NCBI RefSeq assembly: GCF_037975245.1
Contig: NC_092572.1
Coordinates: 26,336,489-26,400,488, forward strand
Source: Apostichopus japonicus
Taxonomy: Eukaryota; Echinodermata; Holothuroidea; Aspidochirotida; Stichopodidae
Direction: 5' to 3'
DNA length: 64,000 nucleotides
This document shows positions 46,010-57,586 of the stretch, in pieces. The first letter of the stretch is position 1; each line of letters starts with the position of its first letter. The position numbers were made by a program, and so were the translations under genes. Under the pieces are notes generated by a model. That model was not told where the DNA came from, did not search any database, and saw only the letters and a list, made by a program, of their open reading frames with translations.

Positions 46010-49000
46010 CCAAAATTTAAAAAAAATCAATCAGAAACCAGAATACCAACAAGCTTAGTGATACTTTGTCAAAATTGAAATGAGAATTTAGTTTTAATAA
46101 TAATTTAGTTTGTATATAGCACCCTGTGAGGTTGCATATGTTTCGCAGCTCCTGTTTACATCGATTTTTGGCAGAATATATTCATCATACAATTTTGTAG
46201 AATGGACTGTTGATTTTCGAAATATCAGAGAGTCTGTACATACCATCATTTAGCAATTTGACGGACTAGAAAGTGCATATTTATGTGGTTTTCTTCAAGT
46301 TATACGTCTTCGATTCTGTCACAGTTGACTGGTTTCTAACATGCTTAAGTATACTAGTGCACAACTGCTTAGTATCCGTGGATCATTGACCAAGCCTTTG
46401 CTGCGGCTACCGCTCCAAGTCTACAACACTCTCAAAAGAAATGGAATAAGTGCTGTTAAGCCAACCAGCCGGGGCACAAAGGGGATTAAAAGGAGAAGAA
46501 TACCTGTGAGACTGACAAACACACTGGCCAGACAAGTGATTAAACAACGCTCAGCCAACTATGATAACCTGATCAGCCTGGTCAGGGGTCAAGTTCGTCC
46601 AGGGCCGGACGAAAACAACAACAACAACACAGATCAGCTGATTGGTTCCTTCTCTACTAACTCTTTGCCATTGAAACTCTGCCTGATTAACCCTTGCTCC
46701 GTGTGCAACAAAGCTACAGAACTTTGTGATTTCACCATGGACAATGCTTTGGATGCATGTGTTATTACTGAAACATGGCTTAAAGGTGATGAGCGAGATG
46801 AGGTCATTCTGGCAGAGCTAAAGCCACCAGGTTATCATGTGAAGCATGTCCCCAGGAAAGGTAGAGGAGGGGGCATTGCTGTCATGCACAGAGACTCTAT
46901 CTTATTGGTACCCAATACATGTAATAGTTACCGATCATTTGAGTGCCTGGAATGTGTGATGCAGACTACTCCTCTTGTGCGCCTAGTGACCATCTACAGG
47001 CCACCACCATCAAAGACAAATGGTAACAACTTTAGAACTTTTATGGAGGAAATAACTGCTTATTTTGAACTTCTCGTCATATCCACCGGTATTCTCCTTG
47101 TCCTTGGAGACTTTAATCTACACATTGACAAGCCAGCAGATAAGGAGGGAGCGGAGTTCATTTCTTTAGTGGAGTCACTTGGAATGACTCAACATGTGAC
47201 TGGGGCTACGCATCGTGGTGGGCACACGCTGGATTTGGTACTGACCAGGAACATGGATAACATTGTGCCACGTGTTGCTGTTGAGGATAAATGTCTCTCT
47301 GATCATTACCCTGTGTTCTGTATGCTACCCCTACACTGCCTTATGCCTAAAACACAGGTAATCACCTACAGAAGGACAAAGGCCATCCAGCCTGACAGCT
47401 TCATCTGTGATATTAGTGCCTCATCTCTTGCTTCAATTTCAAGTGACACTCCAGCAGACAATGCCATCAGTCTGTATAACTCTGTCCTATCTTCCATCGT
47501 GGACAGTCATGCCCCAAAGAAGACCAGACGCGTCCCGGTGCGTTCACAGCCAGACTGGTATACGGCTCTGATAAGAGAGGCCAAGCAGCAGCGGAGGCAG
47601 TGTGAGCGGCTGTGGCGAAAGACCAGGCCTACTGTGCACAGAGATATGTTCATCGAAGCTAAGCGAAAAGTTAACATCATGATAGCAGAAGCAAAGTCAA
47701 GTCACTTCCACAACATCATCTCTGAAAATAGCGGTGACTCCAAGAAGCTCTTTTCTGTTGTTAGCAATCTCCTTGGTAGGAAGGCAACACCAACATTACC
47801 CCCCAACAAGGATTCTAAGGACCTTGTGCATGAGTTTAGCACATTTTTCATTGACAAGATCACCAGAATTAGAGCCAGTATAGTCAGTGAAGGGAAGTCA
47901 AAATCCTTCTCATTGACAGTGCAGAAACCGCCATCTTGTGCACTAGATATGTGGGAGCCAGCTACAGAGGATGAACTGAAGCGGATCATAATGGCCTCCC
48001 CGCCTAAGAGCTGTGGCCTTGATCCGCTGCCTACAAATCTCCTTAAACAGTGTGTGACACCTCTCTTGCCAGTTATCAGCACTATTGTGAACAACTCCCT
48101 CATAACTGGCGATGTACCATCCGCTTTCAAGCTCGCCCATGTGACGCCACTCATCAAGAAACCCTCGCTGGATCCTACCGTTCTCTCAAATTATAGGCCA
48201 GTGTCAAACCTTCCATTTGTTTCAAAGATTCTAGAAAAAGTTGTGTCATCCCGTCTCACATCCTATCTTGAACACAATGGTCTACAGGAGACTCATCAAT
48301 CTGCCTACAGGAAACACCACAGCACCGAGACTGCCCTCGTGCGCATTCAGAATGATGTGATGGTAGCTCTTGGAGGTCAGAAAGCGTGCCTGATGGTTCT
48401 GTTAGACCTTTCGGCCGCTTTTGATACGGTCGACCACCGCCAGCTTCTTAGTACACTCAGTGACCTTGGTGTTAAAAGTAGCGCCTTAAAGTGGATGACA
48501 TCATACCTCAGTGATCGCCAACAGATTGTGTGTCTGGGAAAGGATTCTTCTGACCCTCAGACGTTAGAATGTGGCGTGCCCCAGGGTTCGGTCCTGGGGC
48601 CTGTGCTCTTCACGGTATACACGTCTTCACTGGGTCAGCTCCTTCGCTCGCAGGACATGGACTATCACTTCTATGCAGACGACTCGAGTCTCTATCTTAT
48701 GTTCCATCCCAATGATATTTCTATCACTGTGCACTGTCTAGAGAAGTGCATAGCCTCAGTTCGGCAATGGATGTCACACAAATGCCTGAAAATGAATGAC
48801 TCAAAGACTGAGGTGCTTCTAATATCATCAAAGCATCTGGCCAGGAAGATAGAGTGTCCAAGCATCATTATTGGTGACCATCAGGTGGAGCCTAGTGATA
48901 TGGCAAAGAGCATCGGTGTCATAATGGACAAACATGCCTCTATGGAAGACCATATAACATCTGTGTGTCGGTCTGCTCAGTACCATCTCTACAACATCGG

Positions 49001-49732
49001 AAGAATACGAAAATACCTCACCAGAGAAGCCACAGAGCAGTTAATCCATGCTTTCATAACATCTAAACTGGATTACTGCAATGCACTTTTCTGTGGACTA
49101 CCAGTTAAACAAATAAAACGACTGCAAAGGCTCCAAAACATAGCAGCAAGGATCGTTACACTAATAAGAACATCTAATCATATTACCCCAATATTGCATG
49201 AACTTCACTGGCTGCCAGTATCACAGCGTATTAGGTTCAAAGTCCTTCTTCTTGTGTTCAAGTGCCAGAACAACATGGCACCTCCATACCTGCAAGATCT
49301 GATCCGTCTTTATCAGCCAACAAGAGCCCTACGTTCTGCTGGTCATAGTCGTCTGGAGGTTCCGATCACCAAAACAAACAGCTATGGGAACAGAGCTTTT
49401 TGCGTGGCTGGGCCACGCCTCTGGAATGAGCTGCCAGCTGAACTGAAAACTGTTCCTACTCTCACGACCTTTAAATCAAAGCTGAAAACTTTCCTTTTTA
49501 GACAGCATTACTGCAATTTTTAAACTATGTATTTAAATTTCTTTCATGTGCAATACTCAAACGTGCATGTTTTTTTTATTTTTCATACTCATTTATATTG
49601 TATTTAATTCTGCATTTTTTACTACATATTTTGTGTCATATTTTTATATTTCTTATTTGCTGTTACATAGCGTTTTAGAGCACTTTTGTGGATTTTACGC
49701 TTTACAAAATAAATTATTATTATTATTATTAT
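46010..49732 (+). mobile_element. full-length-looking non-LTR retrotransposon (L2/CR1-like)
   Basis: About 3.7 kb, antisense to the HYR/EGF gene. The left edge is set where similarity to 1-154 stops; the right edge is the (ATT)n tail after 'cgctttacaaaataaattatt', a tail type common in L2-like elements. It holds one long ORF with endonuclease and reverse transcriptase. No target duplication could be found by eye. It may still be active, or be young, given the undamaged ORF. Confidence 0.85.
46341..49523 (+). CDS. non-LTR retrotransposon endonuclease / reverse transcriptase
   Basis: 1060 codons without interruption. Residues 1-110 are basic and low in similarity. About 111-330 form an APE-type endonuclease: LINPCS, TETWL (Glu144), YRPPP, GDFNLHID and SDHYP. 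About 560-850 form the reverse transcriptase: NYRPVSNLPF, 'LLDLSAAFDTVDH' with first catalytic Asp at 689, GVPQGSVLGP at about 745, and YADD at 778-781. The rest includes the 'LDYCNALFCGLP' and 'LHWLPVSQRI' region and 'FCVAGPRLWNELP' typical of L2/CR1-type tails. All catalytic residues are present. It nicks DNA and copies its own RNA into the genome. No separate ORF1 was seen. Confidence 0.92.
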   Translation: MLKYTSAQLLSIRGSLTKPLLRLPLQVYNTLKRNGISAVKPTSRGTKGIKRRRIPVRLTNTLARQVIKQRSANYDNLISLVRGQVRPGPDENNNNNTDQLIGSFSTNSLPLKLCLINPCSVCNKATELCDFTMDNALDACVITETWLKGDERDEVILAELKPPGYHVKHVPRKGRGGGIAVMHRDSILLVPNTCNSYRSFECLECVMQTTPLVRLVTIYRPPPSKTNGNNFRTFMEEITAYFELLVISTGILLVLGDFNLHIDKPADKEGAEFISLVESLGMTQHVTGATHRGGHTLDLVLTRNMDNIVPRVAVEDKCLSDHYPVFCMLPLHCLMPKTQVITYRRTKAIQPDSFICDISASSLASISSDTPADNAISLYNSVLSSIVDSHAPKKTRRVPVRSQPDWYTALIREAKQQRRQCERLWRKTRPTVHRDMFIEAKRKVNIMIAEAKSSHFHNIISENSGDSKKLFSVVSNLLGRKATPTLPPNKDSKDLVHEFSTFFIDKITRIRASIVSEGKSKSFSLTVQKPPSCALDMWEPATEDELKRIIMASPPKSCGLDPLPTNLLKQCVTPLLPVISTIVNNSLITGDVPSAFKLAHVTPLIKKPSLDPTVLSNYRPVSNLPFVSKILEKVVSSRLTSYLEHNGLQETHQSAYRKHHSTETALVRIQNDVMVALGGQKACLMVLLDLSAAFDTVDHRQLLSTLSDLGVKSSALKWMTSYLSDRQQIVCLGKDSSDPQTLECGVPQGSVLGPVLFTVYTSSLGQLLRSQDMDYHFYADDSSLYLMFHPNDISITVHCLEKCIASVRQWMSHKCLKMNDSKTEVLLISSKHLARKIECPSIIIGDHQVEPSDMAKSIGVIMDKHASMEDHITSVCRSAQYHLYNIGRIRKYLTREATEQLIHAFITSKLDYCNALFCGLPVKQIKRLQRLQNIAARIVTLIRTSNHITPILHELHWLPVSQRIRFKVLLLVFKCQNNMAPPYLQDLIRLYQPTRALRSAGHSRLEVPITKTNSYGNRAFCVAGPRLWNELPAELKTVPTLTTFKSKLKTFLFRQHYCNF

Positions 49733-50582
49733 AGAATATTTACGTAACCTGCATGCTAGGTTCTTTTATGTCATATTGGTGGATCTGCATACCAAGCATG
49801 ACATGCAAGAGTTCATCCAAGTCTTTCTTTTGCAGTTAAGAATGATTACAATGTCTGAAGACCTTGACCTCTATCAACCTTAAATTACCTTTGACCATAA
49901 AAACTATTTAGTTATTTACTCAATACTATACTGAATACGCATCATGGTCGATTGCTTTTAACCCAGGCTATTACTGATTTCCACCAGGAGGGTTTGATTC
50001 ACCTCAAAGTTGGAAAACCTCAAAGTTCTTGAAATATGTCTAATTGCACACTACAAATATAAGTCATTGCCGACATGTATGTATTAAAACTCCCGAAAAT
50101 GATAAAAAAAAATAACATAATAACATTAAGTTGCAGCTACAGCTAGAAAAGTCTTCAAACATTGACCTCTGTTGACTTCAAATGACATTGACCTCCACCA
50201 ACTTCAATGGCATCATTGTATTCTAGAAGGTGCAAGTACATACCGCATATTACGACCATTCACCCCATACTATTGAGTTATTATTCTAAGACATAGCTTC
50301 TCACAATAACAACTCCACACAGTACTACACACACACACTATCACTATCGCATAGATTCCCTTTGCCTATTGACAAGGAATCAATACACCATGCAACAAAC
50401 ACTGGAACCAGTTAACAGACATTAATTAAAATAACATGTTTAGGAAAGTACAACATGCAACTGAAGGTTAAAATGAGAGATTAAGAATAACTACGACTGG
50501 AGGTACGTGAGATGAGAACATGATCGATGGAAACAAATTAGTTTGAGTTATGATGATAGTAAAAAGTTATAGAAGTATTTAC
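49733..50582. other. intron, nothing recognised
   Basis: No exon or element recognised between the LINE tail and the broken HYR exon; similar short CA-rich runs near 50320. Confidence 0.45.
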
Positions 50583-50691
50583 AATTCACTTGCACTTGGA
50601 ATGTGCAAGATGTTGATAGTAATCCACTGTCTGTGCACACACATGTACCATCTGTACTCCCTACAGGAAATGTTGTACCACTACGTGGGTT
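50583..50691 (-). pseudogene. HYR exon, 3' half only
   Basis: It encodes NPRSGTTFPVG, 'CVCTDSGLLSTSCTFQVQV' and a donor GTAAAT in phase 1. Immediately upstream (minus sense) the sequence becomes repeat X (gatgttcgctcatagg), so a recombination cut the exon in two. The missing half is not elsewhere in the window. Confidence 0.7.
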
Positions 50692-51106
50692 GATGTTCGC
50701 TCATAGGTTGACATATTTTGTATTGGTATCATCCACAACCAACATAATTGTGGCTGTGATGACTATCTGTTTCTTAAATTATGAACTAAAGGTTTCATCA
50801 TTCAGTGACAATACAAATATTATTAACATATATTATTATGTTAACAGATGTGTTTAGAGTTAGGGCTAGTACTTATTTGGTCTCCATCTTAGTTCAAGTT
50901 CAAACTGTCCTCATGTTCTGATATGCTTGACTACATGACATGCAAAGAAAGGGAATGTCTGCAACATTATTGTAAATAACATTGAACCAAAGACATACCG
51001 TACTAATAGCCAGTTAACCAAAACAAACAAAAGAACAAACAATAAGTCAGACAAAAACAAGTACAAAATCACAAGAAAATCGAAAACACAGGTAGTGAAA
51101 GAAAAC
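50692..51106. repeat. end of repeat X, copy 3
   Basis: The X tail (tgacatattttgtattggta to atgttaacagatgtgtttag) and the short intron before HYR-B, as at 38.3-38.7 kb. Confidence 0.6.
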
Positions 51107-51361
51107 CTTCACTAACTTCAACAATAATTAAACATTCGGTTTGCAGGCCTTCATTATCTTGGCAAGTACAAGTGACAGAAGTAGCACCCAGAAGAAAGAT
51201 TGTATCGGAAGCAGGGTCACAAGAAGCAACTAATGTGCCTTGTTCTGCATCGGTGCAGGTTGGAGTTGTAAATGTTGCTACTGCTGAGGTACTCCCCATA
51301 GGTGCAGTCACCACAATTTGTTCTGTTGGACAGTTTAGTTCACTTGGTGCTTTGTTACTGC
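51107..51361 (-). CDS. HYR-B exon (only intact copy)
   Basis: 85 codons, phase 1-1. The acceptor is taken as CAGAG to keep phase 1; other AGs nearby give phase 2. The donor is GTTTTC, weak after the first two bases; the paralogue at 2302 has GTATCC at the same place. Six-cysteine HYR: SELNCPTEQIVV, 'TTPTCTDAEQG', 'VASCDPASD', 'SVTCTCQDNEGLQTEC'. Three other copies in the window are broken. Because both splice sites are weak it may not be used. Confidence 0.68.
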
Positions 51362-53041
51362 CTCTGCTAGCAAAAATGTCTTTGTTACAAGCTGTGAGTG
51401 TTAACCAAAGCATTTAATAAGCCATAAATAAATTTAAAAAAAATGTTTCCCTCTTTGCTCTTCATTAAGAATTAACCATCAACCGCTGCTCTTGGGACAC
51501 TTTTCCATTAAATAATAACTAATTAATTTGCAAACAACACTGAACACATTGAATTTCTTTTGATAGCTCAATGAATTGTTTGAAACGGATACTTTCTATC
51601 CTAAAACTGCTGCTCTTGAGACACTTTTCCAATTAATAATAATTAATTAATTAATTAATTAATTTGCAAACAAAACTGGACAGGATTGAATTTTTTGGAT
51701 AGTTCAGTGGATTGTTTGAAATGGATATCCGTATCAATTCTTGTCAAGGAACTTCACCAAAGGCAATGTAAAATGGTTTGTGTTTAATGAAACATCGTAA
51801 GTAATAGCTTTGATAATGCTGTGTTAAAGTGGTCCTTCCATTTAGTACAACAAGAACCACAGACAAAGATATCATTCAAGTAGTGGAAAGTTCTAAATGA
51901 TTTTGGTATACTTTAGGCAAACTATTAGAAAAGGATGATTGATATTTTCCTTTGGTGATTTGTTGATCAACAGTATTAAATTATTTACAACTTAGTGGGC
52001 CTATCGTTTTGATCATGCCAGGACTTTCTTCAGAGCTTTACTGAAACAAAAACAGAGAGAGACCCCTTTGACTTCACTAATATTGCTTTCTCTTTAGACC
52101 AAATCATCTTTCTGTCCTTCTACCTCCTGTAAGTTTGTGTTTTTAGTCTGTTTTTTACAGCCTGTGGATGTAGAAAACCAACAGAATATTGATATTTCAA
52201 TTATCCAAATTCAATCAACAGACAGACCATTCTAACAATAAGCAATAGGAGTTTTTGTTTCTGTTAAATACTAGTAAGAAAGCCCTCTCGAGTATCACAA
52301 CGAGGATGTTGGTGAGCAGCGCAGCAGTGCTAGTAACAATGCGTGGGCAATCTAGTTTTAAACACCTCAAGATTACGGCTCTCCTTCACGTCCAAGGATT
52401 GCGTGTTCCAGTCTTTAATAGTCCTAGGATAGAAACTATACTGAAAAGCATGATGATTCTGTGGTCAAGCAGACTTGCCTTTTGGTGGAGTGTACTTGTC
52501 AACAAGACATAATTATGTCGCAGGTTTTGATTTCATAATTTTGATTCCTGTCTGTAGCATTAAGATATGTTTTAACACATTGTTCTGTATCACTACAATA
52601 GGTGAACACCAAACAGACAGTTGATATCAACCACCCTTATGTAAAGAAACAGAAAACAAAAGCATACATAAGACTCAAAGAGGCTTGAACAATAACATTC
52701 CACTGATTCTATGAAGCTACACATTGAGTTAGTGTCAGGCAAAAAAATTTGATCTTGCCTAAAAAACACTAATGTTACAGGTATCTGGATAAAACTGACA
52801 GATAAAATGATATTAGGAAAACTACTGAATATACAACTAAACTCTACTTTCAAATCTATTCAGCGTAAGTGCCTTTGTCCACTGTTGCCCATTGTCATCT
52901 CCTTATATCCAATACCTTACCATGTAAGACACAATGAAACAAGACAAATATAATTCTTCCTACAGGTTATCTGATGCTACTGTGGCGATGCATTTCTGAA
53001 ATCAATGTATCTGTACTGTTAAGACCAAGTGGTGTACTTAC
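51362..53041. other. intron, duplicated block
   Basis: No exon. It aligns with 57.6-59.2 and 13.3-14.5 kb, with an (ATTA)n tract near 51638-51664 that varies in length between copies. Confidence 0.6.
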
Positions 53042-53152
53042 TTGTTTGACAGACGTTGCCTGAGAATCCTTCGACACACGTACATTGGAAGGTATTACCA
53101 AAAACAGTGCAGGTACCACCATTTAGACAAGGTGATCCAATACAGGGATTAG
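53042..53152 (-). CDS. EGF-C exon, block copy
   Basis: 37 codons, phase 1-1, acceptor CACTATAG, donor GTAAGT. Six EGF cysteines; CIGSPC then CLNGGTC, so the O-fucose consensus is present. Glu replaces Gly in 'VEGFSGNVC', and Ser replaces Arg after the donor joint. Confidence 0.8.
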
Positions 53153-54469
53153 CTATAGTGACAAAGAGATGGGAAAATATAGAAACCATTAATGCTACAA
53201 AAAATGCTATAAAAATTAAGATATCAAGATACAAAAATACAAAAATATATACATATGTGAAAGATCTTGAAAGATCAGAGTTACAAAACTAGGTTCTTAT
53301 CCATACACAGGTGAATGAAACATGTATAGCACATAAAAGATCCTACATAGATATATATCAGAGTTACAAAACTAATTTTTAATCCATACACAGGTTAATG
53401 AATCATGTATAGCACATAAAAGATCCTACCTAGATAAAATACTGCATCTCTAACATTAGCTTCAGTTACATACTTGATATGTATCAGTAGATGTGAAATT
53501 CTACCAGCCATGATAAATGTTCACTGGTATATATTAGGCTAGTATATTACTTCAGTGGCCTTGCATGGGTTGTAGTCAATGTAGTACCACCATTTTAACC
53601 CATGGGTGTTAAATGCCATTGTATAGACCAGAAAGTCATGAAAGACCATGTTTGCAACTTTTGTTATGTATGATAGGTATTAATTAGCATGAGCTGACAG
53701 TCTCATTTATTTGAAATGAAACTGAAGCCAAATTGATTACACCTTGATCAGATTTCAGGATCAATTCTTCATATTTAAAAAAGAATAATAATTGATTACA
53801 CCTTGATCAGATTTCAGGATCAATTCTTCATATTTGAAAAATAATAATAATAATTGATTACACCTTTATCAGATTTCAGGATCAATTCTTCATGATAAAT
53901 AGATTAATAATAGCTTTGATGATGCTATGTGTTTAAGCGATGCCTCCGCTAATGTCCAATGAAAAATAAAAGACAAAAATATCATCCAATTAGTGAAAAA
54001 GTCTACATGAGTTTTGCTTACTTTAAGCAAACTATTAGAGAAGGTTGTTAATTTAATCTTTGATGAGTGGTACTACAAGATCAAGTCATGTTAACTTAAG
54101 ACCATCGCGCCTGCCCGACTGATCACTACCCAACTCAACCAGACTGTCGTCATGTATGAAATTGTGGATAATATGGCAGTGGGGTCTATAGACTACAACT
54201 GATCAAGAGTAGTGGGGAAATTTATGCATTAAGCCTCAATTAGTACTCTAGTATTAATTAGAAAATTGTGCTTCCATCTCAACGCAGATATCTGGATAAA
54301 CAAGATATAAGAACAAATTAAATTTAGAATTGGATACAACCCCAATAGTTTCATAGTGTTTAACCATGTGACCAATGAACCCTAATGTCCTCATCTAATT
54401 CCCTTTACTAAAGAAGACAAAATGAAATTCAATGAGATTATATGTCACCCAAGTCTTGTATATTCTTAC
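53153..54469. repeat. intron with short tandem repeats
   Basis: Two copies of an 85-bp unit at 53276-53440 (as at 15.2 kb) and three copies of a 66-75 bp unit at 53733-53895 ('gattacaccttgatcagatt' and following). No exon. Confidence 0.65.
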
Positions 54470-54688
54470 CTACAAACACATTGAAGGTACAGACATCTGA
54501 TGAGCCAAGATTATCTGTGCAAACGCATGCAACAGCAGTAGTAGTTCCTGCTTGGAAAGTGCTTCCAGCTGGAGGGTTGCAATTGACTGCAAGAGCACCT
54601 TGTTCAGCATCATTACAAGTGGGGGGTATTGTGAAACTGTTGACAGTGCCAACTGGACAACCAAACAACTCAGGTGCATTGTTTGCAG
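54470..54688 (-). CDS. HYR-A exon, block copy
   Basis: 73 codons, phase 1-1, acceptor TTAACAG, donor GTAAGA. Six cysteines: GC, TC, NC, AC, VC, VC. It keeps the full last strand (CTFNVFVG), unlike the HYR-A' array, and has one more Thr than the 363-bp copies. It is likely close to the ancestor of both arrays. Confidence 0.8.
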   Translation of the reverse strand: MQTMHLSCLVVQLALSTVSQYPPLVMMLNKVLLQSIATLQLEALSKQELLLLLHAFAQIILAHQMSVPSMCL

Positions 54689-55076
54689 CTGTTAAATGAA
54701 CAAACAAAAAACACAACTTGAAGAAATGTCAAATAAATGAGATTATTTGATGTTAAAAGTAGAAAGCAGTCTTATTCTTGGAATTTCACTGTTATATTTT
54801 CAGATTATTCATTTCAAATGTATCCATCAAGGCCAAAATTAGTATTCCAAATTTAATACGAATTAGTGTTTCCGTTTCCACTCCGAGATATGGATAAAGG
54901 AATAAGAAAAAATGAAATTTTTTAATTGGATATAACCCCAAATGTAACATAGTGCATCACCAATGACCAATGTTGCCTAATGTCTCAACTTATTCCCTTG
55001 ACTCTATACAAAAAAAAAAGAAGAAAAAATGAAATTCAATGAGTTTATATGTCACCCAAGTCTGGTATATTCTTAC
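54689..55076. other. intron between HYR-A and chimeric exon
   Basis: Aligns with the introns of the 700-bp array (atcaaggccaaaattagtat and following). No exon. Confidence 0.6.
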
Positions 55077-55415
55077 CTACAAACACACAGAAGGTACAGA
55101 AATCTGATGAGCCAAGATTATCTGAGCAAACGCATGCAACATTTAAATGTGAAGTACACAATTTTGCATCTAAATATTTCAAGAAGGGTGGGGGGGAAGT
55201 TCCAAATCGTAACAAAGGGTAGAGCCTATATGGTGGTTGAAGGGCCTTAATTGAAACGATGATTCTCTGACCATTAATATTAATGGAAATGAGAAAAATG
55301 TCTTGTGTATCCAAACAAAATGGTAATGTATAGGATACATCAGTTGAACCACTTCCAGGGGGTGCATTGGCAGTCACATCTGGACAGCTTTGGAAAGTCG
55401 GACTAGTGTTTATAG
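55077..55415 (-). CDS. chimeric HYR exon with about 50-residue insert
   Basis: 113 codons, open throughout, phase 1-1, acceptor TTGTAG, donor GTAAGA. It starts as one HYR (NTSPTFQSCPDVTANAPPGS and SYTLPFCLD), passes through some 50 residues with no HYR similarity, and ends as HYR-A (VACVCSDNLGSSDFCTFCVFV). The middle contains DNA also found at 45.27-45.4 kb. Probably two HYR exons fused by recombination, with former intron becoming coding. Frame and both splice sites survive, but folding is doubtful. Confidence 0.55.
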
Positions 55416-55852
55416 CTACAACAATTAAAGCAAACGAAATAAAACGATCAATGATATTGACTTGAGAATTCAAAGAGAATAGGAAATTAAGTTTGATTTG
55501 ACATCAATTGGTAGTCATATTGGTAGTAAAGGTTTCCATTAATAATTGATTTGACCTACATTCAAGTGAAACCTCTTATACTTTCCCATAACTATATTTC
55601 TGTTATCAATTTTGGAATGATCCTTATCTCAGCATGTTTTGTTCCTTATGTAGCATGGAGATTCATTAACATCCTTACTGAGGACCCTGTACTTAAGAGT
55701 AAACTTACTCAAGTTACTCCTAATGGCAGACTCTGTCAATGTATAAACATGTTTACCATGTTTTAGTACATCAGTTCAGGCTGTAATAATTGAATATATC
55801 AAGGTTGTAGTATTTGTTAGCAAAGTGTACGTATATATACATGTAGACTTAG
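55416..55852. other. intron, duplicated block
   Basis: Aligns with the DNA left of EGF-E at 15.6-15.95, 36.85-37.2 and 62.5-62.9 kb. No exon. Confidence 0.6.
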
Positions 55853-55972
55853 CTGGCACCTCATAGAGGGTTCCAGTAAATGTGACGAGACATTGACATA
55901 TGAAGATAACTCCATTTGTAAAGCACAGGCCGCCATTTTGACATACAACATTTGTGCATAGATCGACTGGAG
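55853..55972 (-). pseudogene. EGF-E exon with dead donor and lost Cys6
   Basis: 40 codons and a normal acceptor CTTCAG, but the donor reads CTAAGT instead of GTAAGT and the last cysteine is Tyr (GTLYEVPA against GTFCEVPG). Cys1-Cys5 remain. Either lesion alone would be serious, so this copy is almost certainly dead. Confidence 0.8.
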
Positions 55973-57340
55973 CTGAAGTGAAGTACAAAACAAAATTATT
56001 ACAGAATGGAATGTCCTGATTACAGCAAGTATAGGTTATGAAAGTGCAATGGTAACACAATAGCTGAAGAAAGGAAAAGAAATGGAGTGGCTAAAAATAT
56101 TTAACTTGAAATGAAAATATGAAATGCATAAGTTAATTAATCAAAGTTGGTGACACAGACATGATTTTAGTCTTGGTCAAGTCGTTTGTAATATCTTTTT
56201 TCGTGTACAAACTGTACATGCCTCAGAGTCTGTTTCTGCCTACCACGAAAGTGCTTGCCCACTGCATTTTACATGCCCAAGGATCTGTCTGATACAAACG
56301 TCTTGGACATTTCTCCAAAGAGGTGCGTGAACTTATGCAAACCACAAATCCTTTCTTCATGTTATTATTACGAAATTGCGTGTCACTTGAGATCATGTTT
56401 CTTCCACAGATATTAGCGACCGTCTAGCAGTGTACAAACCAATCTAAGGCCAAGAGATTGTTCCCTGCAGGATGGAGGGCATGAATAAAAATTTGGGGGT
56501 ATGTGGGCGTGAACAGCTTCATTGCTTTTCCAAAGCAAATCTGCCAAAATCAAAGCGAAACTTAAGATACAGTAGCTTGGGAGAAATGTGCAAATGATCT
56601 AACCATCCATTATCACATTCCATATCCTCCCAGGTGTGGTCAGGTATGGCCTGCAACATACACAGTTCTCAATTGGTGCTACGTTACCTGTATCTTATAG
56701 CAAAAACTGTTTTTGTGACAAGCTGTTTGTGTTAACCATTGAAGCATTCAATATCTGATATCCAGTACTATCATTAATCTTTTTTAAACTCAAGCATCAA
56801 AGGTTGATTAAAACAGCATTACTTCCTGACAGTTGTATTTACAAACATATTTCATTATTATCTACTTCTGAAAGTAAAGAAGTCATGAAATCCACAAACA
56901 GCTTCAACATACTCATATTCATTCAACTTGAGCTGATGTTCTCTCATAGGTTGACATATTTTGTTTTGGTATCATCTACAACCAACATAATTGTGGCTGT
57001 GATGACTATCTGTTTCTTAAATTATGAACTAAAGGTTTTATCATTCAGTGACAATTCAAATATTAGTAACATTTTTTATTATGTTAACAGATAATGTGTT
57101 TAGAGTTAGGGCTAGTACTTAGTTGGTCTCCATCTTAGTGTCTTCATGTTCTGACATATTTGACTAAGTGACATGCAAAGAAAGGGAATGTCTGCAACAT
57201 TGTTGTAAATAACATTGAACCGAAGACACACACGTATTAATTGCCAGTAAACCAAAACAAACAAAAGAACAAACAATAAGTCAGACAAAATCAAGTACAA
57301 AATCACAAGAAAATAGACAACACAGGTAGTGAAAGAAAAC
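55973..57340. repeat. intron with repeat X, copy 4
   Basis: Aligned with 37.3-38.7 kb; includes the HYR-B start relic near 56675. No exon. Confidence 0.6.
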
Positions 57341-57586
57341 CTTCACTAACTTGAACAATAATTAAACATTCGGTTTGCAGGCCTTCATTATCTTGGCAAG
57401 TACAAGTGACAGAAGTAGGAAAGCTTGTATCTGAAGCAGGCTCACACAAAGCAACTATGTGCCTTGTTCTGCATTAGTGCAAGTTGGAGTTGTAAATGTT
57501 GATACTGCTGAGGTACTCCCCATAGGTGCAATCACCACAATTTGTTCTGTTGGACAGTTTAGTTCACTTGGTGCTTCATTACATGC
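57341..57586 (-). pseudogene. HYR-B exon with offset indels
   Basis: 246 bp against 255. A 1-bp gain beside the acceptor, a 1-bp loss in the middle (actatgtgcc for actaatgtgcc) and the 9-bp loss shared with the 38.7-kb copy. From the usual acceptor the second full codon after ATG is a stop. Dead unless another acceptor is used. Confidence 0.75.

Noticed and set aside
47702-48157. 151-codon minus-strand ORF inside the LINE.
   Set aside because: Antisense to the reverse transcriptase and without recognisable motifs.
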